Shown in pieces: positions 21,301 through 34,372 of a stretch of DNA of 64,000 nt (the first letter of the stretch is position 1; every line of letters begins with the position of its first letter). Both the position numbers and the translations under genes were made by a program. Below the pieces are notes generated by a model, which saw only the letters and a list, made by a program, of their open reading frames with translations, ran no database searches and was not told the origin of the DNA. Origin of the DNA: Linnemannia elongata (Eukaryota > Mortierellomycota > Mortierellomycetes > Mortierellales > Mortierellaceae); the NCBI GenBank assembly GCA_036320915.1, contig JAXBDG010000013.1, positions 124,001-188,000 of the forward strand, given 5' to 3'.

Positions 21301-24300
21301 CAGTTTGGTTTCCTGCCATCCCATATCCACGCGGCATATCACCGTTGCTCTCCACAGACAAATGACGCGTCAATGCGAGTCGGGGAGGGTCATATGGCCC
21401 GGCAGAGGGCGGCTCATAAGAATGAGGATGGATATGCTGCTCGTAGTACTGTGCATAAGCATCAAGTGAGACACCAGGAGTTCCTCGATCATTCCATTTT
21501 TCAGGCTCGCCAGTGTTAGCCATGAAAGACATGGCCATCATCATAGTGCTCGAGGTCGAAGAAGTCGCCGTAGGGGGTGGGGGCATCAGAGGCGAAGGGA
21601 TGGCCGAAGAACTAGTCGACCAGGGTGAAGGGGTTGGGGAAGGTGGCTGGTGGTGGACTTGGACCTGACACGACGATCCAGATCCTATCAAGGATCCCAT
21701 AGACTTGGAAGATGGTAATACAGGGGGTCGAGCCATGTTCCAAGGCAAGGAGGAGACGACAGTTTCAAGAGCGGCGGTGTTTCGGGGTAGTCTTGCGTGA
21801 TCAAGTTTTGCAGCCTGGATGTGGGTCTGGAGGGCGGTCATCCATGCCTGGCGTTCTGCCTCGCAGCTGGCGCCAAAATCGATCCTGAACTGGTCGTACA
21901 TTATCCTCCATCCGAACCGTGTGTATCCTATGTTAGCGAGTAACGATCGTAGACGCTTAGTAAAAGAAAAAAGAATGCTCGCCTATATATTGTGAGCCAC
22001 TATTATCAATTGAAAGCCTGGGTGCTTACCATCCAAGCGGGTGGTCTCGTAGAGTTCACAAAGCCGCAGGGGGAGCCACTGCCGAGGCTCATAGAGACTC
22101 ATCTTTTTGGCCTTGACAACAATCAGCATCGACTCGAACAAGAAACATCCATAGTACCGCAAACGGATTGGCATATCCGGCATGATCACATACTCCAGCG
22201 CACCAGCAAGAACGATCGAGCCCAGGGTGCTCGCATAGGCCTTGGAAAGCGGTCCCACCAGGATACCCTCTCCAAAGGGCCCACCCTCAAACAGCTCCTC
22301 CGCCGGTCCATGAGCAGCTGAGGAAGGGAGAGGGTGGATAGCATTACCGCTTCCTTGACGATTATGGTTATGCTGATGGTGGCTGTCGGTGCTGTTGCTG
22401 TGCGACAAAGATCCCGCCGAGTGAAGGGGTGTTGCGATCCCGGATTTTCGTGGGAAGTTGGTCTCGGGCAACTTCTTTAGAAACTGCTCTGTCAACAGCT
22501 TGCGTTCAGTGATCCGCTGATTCTCATCCATCTGCTGTGCCAAGGCTTTCATACAAGCGTGCGCCCGGTCGATGAACTCATACTCGGGATCCTCAGAGCT
22601 GGTAAGTCGAAGGATCTCCTTGAGCAAGAGGGGATACCGACAAATGCGCTGGATGGGTTTGATGAGGTGATCCTTAAGGTCCGTCCTGGATTTAGGACGT
22701 CCTTGCTGGGCCATCAGCTCCTTGCTCTCTTTCTGCATGCCGGTAATAGATGACTGACCGACGGTTCTGTTGATCTCATTCACTGTCCTCATACGCACCT
22801 CACAGAACTGGCTGTACAATCGACGGTCGCGACTCTACGATAATATTTTTGGTGTACATAAGCATGAGGGAATCGTTAGAGTTGCTCGAACAAAAGAAAA
22901 TAAACACGCGTAGAAGAATCTTGACAAAGTGTGACTGCTCTGTTGCTTACCAACGCCTGGAATGCGGCCTCAAGGGAGCTGTAAACTGTGAGCGGCGCGC
23001 GGTTTTCTTGCTCAATTTCGCCAGTTTTGTAGGCTTGAATGTGTGAAAGGAAGTTGCGGTGGAGTGCCAAGAGTCCGATGACACATCGACGCAAGCTTGC
23101 ATGCACACTCTGAGGGAACCACGACTTTGTCTCCAAAACTCTCAAATGAACCTATACCGTAGAAATCCAAAATGAGTACAATCGCCGCATCAGCCACAAA
23201 GAAGAAATAAAGAGCATCGACTTCAACGATTACAAGGGAATAGTTGGCAACTTACATGAACGAGGACGTCGAGGTCGTTAACGTAACTTTGTTCGGTCGT
23301 CTCGAGCTCCTGCAGGGCATGCGAGCGTTTGACAAACCGCTTGATCTCGCCTGCATCGATCACTGGGACTGATTCGATCTTGAGGGCGGTCGAGGTTGTT
23401 GGCAGGTTGCCTTCTGATAGAGGAACTGGAGTTTCTTTGGAGGTAGACTCAGAAACTTCCGCCGCTGCTAATCCTGTAGTCGAGTCAGCTCCTTGTTCGA
23501 ACTTGGTGGCGTCGACAAGAGCGGGAACAAGTGTCTTAGAGCTAACCATCACATCATCGCCATCGGCGGTCTTGGTCTGTGATGGAAACGTTTCAGTAGC
23601 GCCCAGCTCAGTCAAAATACTATCGACGACGACGCGGTCCTGCTCCGAGACGCGGAGCTGGTAGTCGGTATTGTCATGGGAGGAAGTAACGGCCGCAGGT
23701 GCCATAGAAGCAGGGGCAGCAACGCTCGCTGAGGCCAGTGCTTGGGGTTCACAAAACAACGCGTGTGGAGTTGTTGTCCTGAGAACAGTGTCCAATATGA
23801 CCGCCGTTGCCACCGGGGTCTCTAATCCTGAAATCGGACCTTCATCCTCGTTGATTGCAGGTCCAGAAGACGGGACGGGAGAGGTAGTGGCTATGGTCAA
23901 AATCTCGGGCAGAAGGTGGACCTTGGCATCAGGTTTGTTGACACGGCGGGCTTGCAGACTCAAAAGGGCCTTCTTGGAGGAGTTGAAACTGAGGGAAGAG
24001 CGGTGATGAGAGATGTTGCTGCAGCTCTCGCTTCGTCTAAAAAGGCGTTCTTGACCCATATTTCGCCGATACCTCTCTGACACCCATGCAGAGTCGTGTC
24101 GTCGACTGCTTGTGGCAAAGCCCGACTCTTTGCCTCCTCGTGGTATTGTGGGCGAGAACGATGCGCTATTGGCATCAAGAAAAATTTTCCTTGCTTCGAT
24201 GTCGTTATGAGGAGCGAATACTGAACTGTTAGGTTTAGCTGTGGAAACGGCACTCGATGTGATATTGGAGCACGAGATGGACCCATGCACCTGGCGGACA

Positions 24301-27300
24301 AGATCCGATGCGGTGAGAGGCTGATGGTGTGCATCAAAGGCTGCCTTGCTCAGATGATGGGCGTAAGTGGCAGTGGCGGTGTTGTAGGGCAGACTATGGT
24401 GATGGCTGTGGTGATGGTACTGGTGCAGGCGATATCTTGCCATTGAGTTCTTCTCGATGGGGCTCTTTCGCAAGGGGAACCGGAAGGACTCGAGTCGCTT
24501 GAGGGACAGTGAGGCAACGGATGTCGGGGATGTGTTTTTGTCGGTATTGGGAGTTGAAGCAAGAGATGGATCTTTTGTTTTTGTTGTCAATGTTGTTGTG
24601 CTTGGAAAAGAGATTTTGTTGTTGTCCGCAGCATTATGAGTCGCCTTTTCATCCTGACCATTGATCTCGTCTTTGTACTTGCTGTTACTCTTCTCCAATA
24701 CATCCTCCTCAGAGGGCTCTAACAATTCATCCTTGGACATGACCATGGACATGGACATCGTCGATGGTTTGGCCAAATTGTTGGTTTGTATCAGTTCCTC
24801 TTTACTCTCCGATCCATCAGCCCAAGGAGCGCCATCACCATACAGATCCTGCTTACTTCCTCCTCCCATTACCACCATGACCGCTGCCCCAACAGTGGTC
24901 GAATCCATCGCTTCTTTGGACCCTACTCCATCTTGCAGCAATGACGTATGCAACTCCTGTTTGCTCTCCCGTTGCGAGGATGATCCCACCGCCTCGAAGC
25001 CCGTCATACTCGATATCGCCTCATGGTAGCCATCCTGTGGGGTAAACAGCCCATCGAGACATTCTTTGCTGAGAGGGAACCCGCCGATGTAAGGGATGAA
25101 TGCGCTAGGGATTGGAGGGAGGGGTTTGTTGAGCTGCAGATTGGATTGAAACTGATGAGAGGTTGCTGTGGTCGTTGCGGGACCAATCGAGCGTTTCCGA
25201 CTCTTGGAGGTGGAGGAGGAGCGTGAAAGAACAGGGAGAGGCTTTGCCGAAAGATAGCGCATGTATCGTACACTGAGCTGCGTTTTCTGACGAATAGTCT
25301 CTAATTGCGTCCGTGAAGGTGGTGGTCGATATATCTCCTCAGAATGCTGTTGCCCCTGCTGCTGGAGGTGTTGTTGTTGCTGTTGAAGTTGTAAGGGGCG
25401 GAGAGAGGGTCGTCTCTGAATAGAGATGTCATTCCCGATTCTGTGTCGACGAGATTTCCCCTGAGGACGGGGCCGTGAACGCGGTGCTTGAATCGTGTGC
25501 TGTGGCCATGTAAAGTCCATGTCTGCTGTTTGTGTTGCTCCTGTAGATTTTGATAGTTTGTTGTCAAAAAATAAAGGAGAAAGGAGAACTGTGTGAGTAA
25601 GAAGGGGTGGAGAGTAGTGCGTCAAGGACAAAGGAGGGCAAGGACTAAAATAAAATAGTGCGAGGCAAACCCAAACACGACATTACGCGCTAAACAAATG
25701 GGGAGAGAGAAAGGGAGGGATAGAGGGATATAGGCTTACCGAAAGGAGACCAGCGCGATTGATGGCAAGAGGAGACATCGAAATCCTGGTTCCACTCCTT
25801 GTTGTGGCTGTTGACAGCACTGTAGAAGCACTCTGACGCATCATCATCTTCGCTTAACTCGCTCTTTTGAGGACAGAGTCGGTTGTTACGATCGCGATCC
25901 GCGGATGATCGGGGCGTCGATGTAAGGAGACAGGTTTGCTGGTATTGTTGTTGTGGGACTTGAATCGTGACAGAGAGGGGGCGGGTTGCTGTCGTTGAGA
26001 TCCGTGGGGGAGGCTTCTGGGACTTGAAGATCATCGCCCTTGGTGCTATTGTTGTCGTTGCTGATGTGGATCCTGAACGAAGCCGCCTAAAGAGAGTGTC
26101 GCCAGCAGGTTGGACAAACTTTTTCCATAGGCTGTCTCCTGCAGAGTGCCGCCGATGACCGACTACTACTGCCTTGTCTTCTTGTTGATCCGAGAATAGA
26201 TAGGAGGTGTGCATGGCACGCCAAGGCGTTTCTGTTGTTACAGGTGCAGAAATAGGACCGCTGTGCTGTTGTTGTTGTTGTTGTCGGCGCACTTTATTAT
26301 GTCGATAAGAGGCATGCTGTCGACCGAGTGTCGTGGAACCTGATCGCCTTGTAGATGAAGGCGAACGATGAAAGGGAGAAGAGTTGTCGTCGAATGGAGA
26401 ATAAGAAGATGAAGCATCGGTGTTTGATTGAAAAGGGGTTACAGCACTACTGCTGGTGTTCTCACTGCGGTGGATGCTAGGACAGGACGACGACGATGGT
26501 AGGTGTGAAGAAGTAAAAGGAGGGCAGGAATGAGTTGAGGAATGGATGCTGGCGTTGGTGTTGCTGCTGTTTGCTGTATGCAGGGGGGACGAAGAGGATG
26601 AAATTGAATAGTATGTCGTTGAATTGGACGAGGTTGAGGTTGGAGTCGCCGTTGTTGTCGTTGTTGCTGGACAATAGCAGGAGGCGGAGACCACCCTTCG
26701 AGTCGTGATTGAAGGAGGTATTGGTTGCTTTGTTCTTTTTGTTGTCGTTGGAATTGTTGTTGGAGTGGAGAGTGCCGAAGAAGGGCTCTGAATATGCTTT
26801 TGCTGCTTCCGTTGCAGTCCATCGTTATTGTCGAAGGAACGACCGCTGCTTAAGCAAGGATGATCCTTGAGCACAGCTTGTGTTACCACTCCCAATCGAG
26901 ACAGGTCGGACGCACTCAAAGATAGTTGGGGTGCTGATGTGGATCGACACGTCGAGGTCCGCTGTTGCTTCTGCTGTTGGTGTTGCTGCTGTTGGTTGGA
27001 CACTGTGATTATGCGCCGGATAGCAGCCCTATGCATCGCCTTTTGAGATCGCCGTGTATAACTCGCTCTCCTTCGAAGGGTAGGCGAGAGAGGTACTGAG
27101 GTAGATGTAATGTCAGAGAGTGGCTCCGATCCAACTCTTTTACATGTTGTCGTGAGTGGCAATAACGATGAGGTGTCATGGAGATATGAGAAGGAAGGAG
27201 CGGATGCTGAGGTAGCCATCATGCCTGGTGAGTGATGAGAGGCGTTTGTGTTGATGTTGTAGAAGGTATGGTGTCCTGTTGGGCTGGAGTTTGGTTTCCG

Positions 27301-27375
27301 TGAGCATGGGGAGGGAAAGGTGTCTGATGAGCGGTGGAGGTTTAACATGCGCTGTGAAGATGTTGGTGTGATCAT
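18324..27375 (-). CDS. Giant Dbl-family RhoGEF with DH and PH domains (six exons, about 2803 aa)
   Basis: Exons on the minus strand: 27375-25740, 25540-23256, 23151-22951, 22834-22030, 21927-20551 and 20431-18324; all phases close (2804 codons). The DH domain starts near residue 1287 (HALQELETTEQSYVNDLDVL) and spans three exons. It includes the family's last helix LKDHLIKPIQRICRYPLLLKEI and ends near residue 1500. A PH domain follows at about 1570-1690, ending in the Trp-containing helix EAERQAWMTALQTHI. Such proteins load GTP on Rho/Cdc42 GTPases at the cell cortex. Everything else is Ser/Gln/His-rich and probably disordered; there is no CNH domain. The first exon (545 codons) joins the second in phase through a good GTAAGC donor. 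It could instead be a separate gene ending at 25690, with the RhoGEF starting at the ATG near 25508. Confidence 0.8.
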
Positions 27376-30300
27376 ATTTGCTGTCTGTTGCTTTGCCCAA
27401 CGGCGAGTATTAAGTGTAATTAAGTAGATAAGGTAGTATGGGTATTTGCACAACAAGTTGACCAATTAAATTCAACCAGGGCAAGAAAGAGAGAGAGAGA
27501 GAGATAGAGGGAGAGAGATAGATAGTGGAGGGGGGGAGGAATGAGAAGAGGGAAGAACAAAGGAAAGAGGGAGAGAGAAGGATGAGGAGAGGATAGCTAT
27601 CAGAGTGAACCCAAAGGGCATGAGGCAACGAACGAGAGTGAGTGGAGGTAAGAATGCGACACAGAAGGATGTTGCTTTGTGTTGTCGGTATCTTTTGCAA
27701 ACAATCGAAAGCTGTAACGTGATCGTGTTGACAGCAGTAGAGGGAAGGGAAAGGAATAAAAAACGTGGTAACTGGGGAAGGAATGGATGAATGAGGAGAG
27801 TAGAGAGAAAGAAAAAAGGGAAACAAAAGAGGAATTGGGGAGTTGGTGGGTGGTGGTGCTTGATGGTTGCGGGAGGTACATGAAGACATGGGAGACACAT
27901 GCAGTGGATATGAATGGAATGGTCATAGTTAGTGGAACAGTGGTCCATGTTTTTGCACATCCGTTCACATAGAAAAAAACAAATGTGCTCAGAGCGAATC
28001 CACCTTGATCTGGTACAAATGAGTAAACACAAACGGATGCAAGGGGATGGTTGAATGTTCTTAATTAGTTTGTCCATTATGACTTGTTTGTAGACTAATG
28101 CAAATTGCGGGGTTGAGTGTTGGTTGTTGATAGTTGGATGTGAACAATGGGTTCCCTCTTGGCTGGTCTGTGTCTACAGTACTCTCTCCTACATTGAGAA
28201 GTGTCTGTTGGGTCGTGAGGATGGGGCCTACGGAGGAATACCTAGTTCATGTCAACAAAACAAAGCAGGCACAGTCGGGTTCAGATCAGGATTCGGTAAT
28301 TCACTTCACACACTCTTCTTCCTCTTCTCGCCTCTGCCACTCCCTCTCAGTCTCGCTCACCTTCTCACCATCTTTTGCTCTTTGTTTACACCTTCGTTCA
28401 CTACTCTTGTCTTATTGCGCGCCAATTACTCAATAGTCCGGCTGGTTTTGACAACAGCAAATCAGTCATATTCTTCCTGCAGATCGGCCAACTAGTTGAC
28501 ACTAGAACAGCGAATATCGATAGAAAAGCAGTGGTGTTCCTAGTGGGCGGTGTCGCAACGAATAAAATATGAGGTTAGTCTGTATTTCTGTTGTTCTTTC
28601 CGGCGCAACGTGGAATTAACGCGCAAAATAATATTGTTGTTGGACATAAAGAGTGATGAGCATGTGTACACAAGGTGATTGCGATGAGTTGAATGAGCTG
28701 ATTCACAATTCCAGGAAACGCAACCTCGACTTCTTTACATTCATCACGCATTGCTCACGCCCATTAGGATCAAGTAAGGGTGCCTTTAACTTTTAATGAC
28801 CCTGAAAGCGGATTGCTCCCTCTTTTCCCTTTTCCTCACCGATGGCTCCACAAGAGTTTACGTTCATGCATGTACCTCTGGTCTGTCTAAAGAAGTGAAC
28901 TATCTGGGAACCTGCCTGAGTCTGTGTGTCAACCTAAATCCACCACCACTCATCCCTCTGCCTTCTCTCATAGGAGAAGCAAAGTCGATCAATTATCTTG
29001 CATTCGTTTCCTCTCCTTGGTGGCAACAGAGTCCTCTTCCATGCAACTAAGGCAAAAACCTGAATGGAGACCAGGAGACAGGAGACCCAAAAAGGCAGAG
29101 TCTAGGCCTAGGAACCAGAAATGGACACGGGGGTGTTCGCAGTTGCGATCAGCCTCCTTCCTTTCTTTCTTCCTCCCCTCCCTCGATGCCAGCTCCTCTT
29201 GCATGTTGCTTGTTTCGCATGTACCTTATCGAACTCTTGCCTGTGCCATAACTTTAACTCCCACTCATCTTCCAAGTATCGCCTCCATGGACTCCCTCAT
29301 CGCCCAGCCCTTTTTTCGTAGCCCCTTCTTTCGTACTCCTAAAGATAATTCGATGACTGAACCATTACCCTAATGCTCTTCTTTCTTTCTCAGTCTTTCT
29401 TTTACACTCGGGCATATGCCAATCCAAAGGAGGTCGAGAGTAAATGTACAACAACAACATTGCAATTGGCAACAAAAATAATCAAAAGGCAGGTTCTAAG
29501 GAAAAAGGGAGGAACGAGGAGAGTCTCGTCCTCCGAAAGAAATAAAAGAAGCGTACACCTTTGAGCCGTTTGTTCTATTTTGTTGTTCTTTATCGACCCC
29601 TGACGGGTTACGGCATTCGTTCCAATTGAGGAGCAGACTACAAGGGAAAAAAGGTTCGCATGGGTGAGAGGGTGAGAGGGTAGACGAACATTAACGGAGG
29701 GACGACTAATTTTTTTCACGGAGTTGTGTATGAAAAATTCACCATTGGACCAAGGATACTCTCCTTCTCTTTTCAAGGCAAAATAAGGCTGCATGGATGA
29801 CATACGAGGAAAGAGACAATCCCATACGTATTAAAGCTCTATCTAACAGCAAAGCAGGGCAGAAAAAAAGAAGAAAAAAAGCTGCGTTAGATTGTCCTGA
29901 GTCCATCATTAGCATCATCATTACTCCGAGGGTTGCGGATGGACACAAGACTACGCGAAATGGATGCTACGCGCCGATGTTTTTACATAAGGGAGGGAGG
30001 AATGAGTAGAGAGAATTGATCTTCAGGACAGACGGACGCGAACTGATTGGAATCAGTACGCGTTGGGCTGGGGCGAGGCTCCCTGGACGCGTTTGTGATG
30101 AAACCGACGGTCACAATCAGTAGCTTAGTACACGTTCAGATGGAAAAGGCAAACTGGTTTCGTACTTGGATTAGACATAACACCGGACAACAACCATAAC
30201 GACTATAAACAAGAAACAAGAAACCAAAAGGGCTGCTTGTTTTTCTTGTCAGCTGCAAGCTCATCCCCCTCATTTGTTCCCTTCTTTTCGAACCTTACGA

Positions 30301-30497
30301 GAAAGTTTTTTTTTCCCTACATATTCAAGGAAAGATTGTCTTCATTTCTTGTTGCTCTTTTATTCTTTGAATCCTTTTTACTTTCATTTCCTTCGTCCTT
30401 CTTTCTCACTTACCTTCTTTCTCATTACGTCCCTCCCACCTTCACCCTCACTCATCCTTGACCACCAATTTTCACTCACATAACCCCACCCAACGCA
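27376..30497. promoter_or_regulatory. Long intergenic region between the divergent RhoGEF and aquaglyceroporin genes
   Basis: About 3.1 kb. The RhoGEF side (27480-27560) is a GA-repeat tract, that is, a pyrimidine-rich leader on the gene strand. The aquaporin side (30240-30490) is CT-rich up to the ATG. The middle (28100-30000) holds many overlapping short frames on both strands without motifs; I call no gene there. A noncoding transcript cannot be excluded. Confidence 0.45.
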
Positions 30498-31855
30498 ATG
30501 GCAGAGAGTCACAACAAGTTTGCCGAAGCCCTGATGGAGTCAGGTGGCCAACTCGGCTCCGTCGACACCCGCGATGAGATTTTTCCTTCCAACAACACTG
30601 TCAAATGGATATCCATTCGTCATAAAGTATGTCCCATTAGTCAATCTACAAGATTGTATCCATGACCCAACGCTTAAATTCATTTAGCATTCGTTTCTGG
30701 CCTAACCACAAAAAACCACATTTTTTTCTTTTTTGTGATCGTCGCTTTGATTTCTGTCGTCAACGTTGCATGACAGCTTCGAAAAGCGGCGGCAGAGTTT
30801 GTGGGGACCGCTATCCTGGTGATGTTTGGGTTCGGAGCCATTGCCCAGCTGGCGCTGACGAACAACAGCTCATGGGCGACCATGACGGCCGTCTGGGGTT
30901 TGGCTTTAACCCTGGCCATCTATGCTGTCGGTGGCATCTCGGTAAGTTTTCTTGTGTGTCACTCCTTCCCTCTTCTCGTCTCTTCTCGGGTAGTGCAGTA
31001 CACGGATGAAAAAAGTCAACAACAGCTCTACTCTGCATACATTAACCGCATACATTACATTGACCGCATACATGTTTCGTCTTCCTCCTTCTTCCTCCTC
31101 CTGCTCCTTGTTCCATCACACATTTCATTTTCTCTACTTCTCCTCTCTACTATCACTCCGCGATTCAAACAAATCTAGGGAGCGCACCTAAACCCTGCAG
31201 TGACACTGACAATGTCCGTCTTCCGCGGTTTTAGTTACATCGACGTGCCACTCTACTGGGTCGCACAAACCTCCGGCGCCTTCGTAGGGGCCCTCATTGT
31301 TTACATCCTGAATGAACCTGCCATCCGCGCCGCCCACGTCCAAGACCCATCTCACACCATTGGGATCTTCATCACAGGTCTTCAAACTCCCACCACTTCC
31401 CTCGCCGTTGGCTTTTTTGCAGAGTTCCTCGGTACTGCTTTCCTCGTATTCGTCATCCTAGCCACCTCTGAGGGTCGAGGAATCACGCCCACAGACCCGA
31501 GATTCCAGCCGGTGGTTGTGGGTATGACTTTAACGACAATTGGGTTGGGATTGGGGCAGCAGACGGGATTTGCGTTGAACCCTGCTAGGGATTTGGGACC
31601 AAGAGTATTTGTTGCGGTTGCTGGGTGGGGGATGGAGGCATTCTCGAGGCAGGGGTTTTATTTCTGGGTGCCGCTCGTTGCACCCTTCTTTGGCGCCTTT
31701 GGTGGTGCCCTCAGTAAGTTCCGTTCTGCTCATATTTTGAAATGTATGTGATAGGTATTTTTTTTTTGGTTATGATTTGATTTACTCACTCAATTTTTTG
31801 TGTAGCTCATGACCTCCTCGCATACCCCAACAAACAAGGCACGGCCAGCCTCTGA
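30498..31855 (+). CDS. Aquaglyceroporin, MIP family (four exons, 292 aa)
   Basis: Exons 30498-30626, 30777-30941, 31179-31713 and 31806-31855, closing to 293 codons. It has six membrane segments and both half-helix signatures: HLNPAVT (N103-P-A) and ALNPARD (N232-P-A-R-D). The Asp directly after the second NPAR is typical of glycerol facilitators rather than water-only aquaporins. It is therefore called a glycerol/water channel of the plasma membrane, by family rule and not by direct evidence. The N-terminal cytosolic segment is short (about 45 residues), unlike the long regulatory N terminus of yeast Fps1, and the last exon adds only a 16-residue tail. Introns fall near the ends of the first helices. 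Confidence 0.95.
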
Positions 31856-32434
31856 ACGATTTACCTATCCAACAGTTCTAACCCGAACGCGTTCGAATGA
31901 CAACACCCCCACCCCATCATATCATACCGGGGTTGCAACCCTTTTCTATGTATACATACGATCTATTAATTGCTTACGCTTGGACGCATCAACCTGCATT
32001 ACCCATTCGACTACTCGTCTTTCTTAACAATGTAGTTTCTAATGAAGTATTTTTGATAATGAACAAAACACATCCTGAAAACCACGACGATGATGCAATA
32101 GTGTTTTAGTTTCGACGAACGAAGGGGACGTGTGTATAAATGTATTTGATCCTCTCCCCTTGTTCGCCCAACTCCATTTTTGTTCTCTATGACTTCGTCT
32201 CCTTGGGCCCCCCTGGTCACTTGGGAAAATATGTGTGTTTCACATCTATCTCTCCTCTTCCACCCGTTTTTCTCCCTGTCGGAAGTCATCTTGTTCCCGC
32301 CACACTTCCAACTGCATATGTGTGAGATTGTCCATCGTACATCTAGTCTGTCGACATCCCCCCCCCTCCACCCCAAAGTTGAACAGAAATGGAGACAAGA
32401 CACAGAGCTGGAGGAGGAAGGGGGGGGGGTTTAT
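31856..32434. other. Convergent 3' intergenic region
   Basis: Lies between the aquaglyceroporin stop and the Yippee-like stop. It contains T- and G-runs (a G9-10 run just before 32430) and no supported gene. Confidence 0.5.
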
Positions 32435-33191
32435 TTACATACGTTGCACCCAAAAGTTTTCTTTGGAGATCTTTGCCTTTTCCACAATGTATTTTCCTTC
32501 CTTGTACTTTTGCGAGTCCTCAAATGCGTATATCTACACAGGTGCAAGAAAAACAAAAGGCATGGTTCGTGAGCATAGGTGAGATGTGGTGGCACAAGGA
32601 AAGCTCGATCACGTTTCTGAGTGTTCGAAAAAGCCGAACAATAGTGAAGCAGCCTGTTCTTTTCTTGATCACTCATCGTCGCAAAGAGGAAGGAGTAAAA
32701 GTGAGAGAGAGAGGGAGGGAACCTACATAGATCCATCCGACGACACTTTGACAAATGATACAGTTGATATCGGCCACAGAGTGCAACCCAGTCATTAGCA
32801 CTCTATCCTCCTTGGGTCCCAGGCTGATGTTGTGCACGGCCTTGAGCAGGTACGCCCTTCCGTGTCGGCCTTGGAAGCCCTAACAGCACCCAAGGGCGCA
32901 AGCACAAAAAGAGAAGTGCGAAAGGCCGTTGTTGTGAGTTGGACAGTGACGGATTGATATAGTGAGGGGTCGTTATTGCTGTTGTTTTGTTGTTTGACTT
33001 CGTAAGCAGTTAAGAAGTGATAAAGTGTCCGTTACTTTGGAGATGATGTCGTCGTTTTTGGCGAGATGTGTATGGCATCCGGAACAGGTGTAGACTTGAT
33101 CACCATTGAGGTAGACTTGATGAGGAGGTGGTGGTGTCTCGTCGTCCTTGTCCACGCCCTGTTTTCTGCTGCTGTTGTTGTTTGCCACCAT
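32435..33191 (-). CDS. YPEL: Yippee-like zinc-binding protein (three exons, 135 aa)
   Basis: Exons on the minus strand: 33191-33036, 32879-32727 and 32533-32435, all in phase 0, closing to 136 codons. The Yippee domain is complete: [55 protein letters not shown] and [16 protein letters not shown]. The zinc ligands form C36-x2-C39-x52-C92-x2-C95, exactly the family spacing. Yippee proteins share a fold with cereblon and Mis18; eukaryotic members are linked to GID/CTLH ubiquitin ligase (Moh1 in yeast), nuclei and centrosomes. The chosen ATG gives a 30-residue hydrophilic leader. An upstream in-frame ATG at 33371 would add a hydrophobic stretch and is less likely. Confidence 0.93.
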
Positions 33192-33919
33192 TGTTTTTTT
33201 TCCTTGTTGTGCTGAAAAAATGCGAGTACAGGCGGCAACGATGGTGACGATGGCGATGAGGGGCGGGACTGGCGGGAAGGGATTTTTGTGGTAGAGAGGG
33301 AAAAAGAAGAAAAGGAAGATGAGAGGGCAGGTTGAGGGCTTTTGGTTGGTGAAAAAAGGGGGATTAGACAATTGTGATGAGGCTGCCTTGCCGTGTCTCG
33401 TGCCAGTAGGCGGTTATCTTGTAGTTGTTCTCCCTCCCTTCTTTACGAATCTGCCAAACAGGAGAGATCATCCATGTGCATATGCAGAAAGCCATCTGCA
33501 AACCAATGCCACTCACTCTATCACTAACATGATGTCGCGCCTACCTAGCCCACATCTCGCTCGGTTCTTTGAGTGAGAATGTGAAAAAGGAAGAGCAGAC
33601 AACTGCGCCCAACGATCTCCAGCATGGCGTATCAGAGCCCAGGCATACGCTGATTAACGCGTCTTTGTTGGACCACTCTATCCGTCTCACTGATCGATTG
33701 ATCAAACGGTCCATTCGAACACCGAAAGGATATCCATCGCCAAGCATGCTACACTTTTCTATCAAAGGCATACGTCGGTCGACGTGCTGGCGCCTATAAA
33801 AGAAGCCTTTCACCCTCGTTCAATAGCCCACCAATTCTTTTCAACAACAACAACGCACAGGCAACACTCACTCACATCAACGCAACCAAACAACAATAAC
33901 GACAAGAAACACTTCTGAA
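33192..33919. promoter_or_regulatory. Divergent promoter region with TATA box
   Basis: Lies between the Yippee-like and Asp/Cys-rich secreted genes. TATAAAAG at 33795-33802 is placed about 120 bp before the secreted-protein ATG. The AC-rich leader that follows has no ATG before 33920. Confidence 0.6.
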
Positions 33920-34372
33920 ATGGCCCCTCGCAAGACAATCCTCCTACTCACCGTCGCTCTCATGGCAACCATGGCCTTCCAATCCGCCAACGCCGCCCCC
34001 GTCGACTCGTCTTCCGTCTCGACCGATCGAGCCTTCGGCCTCACTAAGCGCTGGGACGATTGCGACGATGATGACTGCTGCTCGGACGATGATGATGATG
34101 ATTGCGACTCGGACGATGATGACTGCCGCGATGACGACTGTCGCCGTCTCAGGGTCATCCGCGTCCCCCGCCCCTTCAGCGTCCCTCAACCCTTCCCGGT
34201 CCCTGCTCCCGTTCCTTTTCCGGCCCCTGTCCCTGCTCCTGTTCCCTTTGCTGCACCTTTGCCTCTTGGTGGCGGCCCTGGCTTTGGAGGTCCTGGCTTC
34301 GGTGGACCCGGTTTTGGCGGACTTGGCGGCCCTGGTTTCGGTGGTCCAGGTGCCTTTGGTGGTCCTTTCTAA
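33920..34372 (+). CDS. Secreted Asp/Cys-cluster and Gly/Pro-repeat protein with Kex2-type site (150 aa)
   Basis: Single exon. It has a signal peptide of about 25 residues (hydrophobic TILLLTVALMATMAF, then SANA) and a short pro-region ending in LTKR (K43-R44), a Kex2/furin-type dibasic site. Next is a 30-residue block (46-75) made almost only of Asp and Cys, with six Cys (48, 53, 54, 62, 69, 74). A basic patch, about 40 residues of Pro/Val/Ala/Phe repeats (PVPAPVPF type) and a C-terminal array of GPGFGG repeats follow. The layout suggests a processed extracellular or wall protein with a possible cation-binding head and a flexible elastin-like tail; this is inference, as no family is recognised. 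A TATA box precedes it. Confidence 0.8.
   Translation: MAPRKTILLLTVALMATMAFQSANAAPVDSSSVSTDRAFGLTKRWDDCDDDDCCSDDDDDDCDSDDDDCRDDDCRRLRVIRVPRPFSVPQPFPVPAPVPFPAPVPAPVPFAAPLPLGGGPGFGGPGFGGPGFGGLGGPGFGGPGAFGGPF

Noticed and set aside
25690..27465. 591-codon minus-strand frame as a stand-alone gene
   Set aside because: Kept instead as RhoGEF exon 1 because the donor at 25739 and the phase match the next exon; the alternative is stated in that entry.
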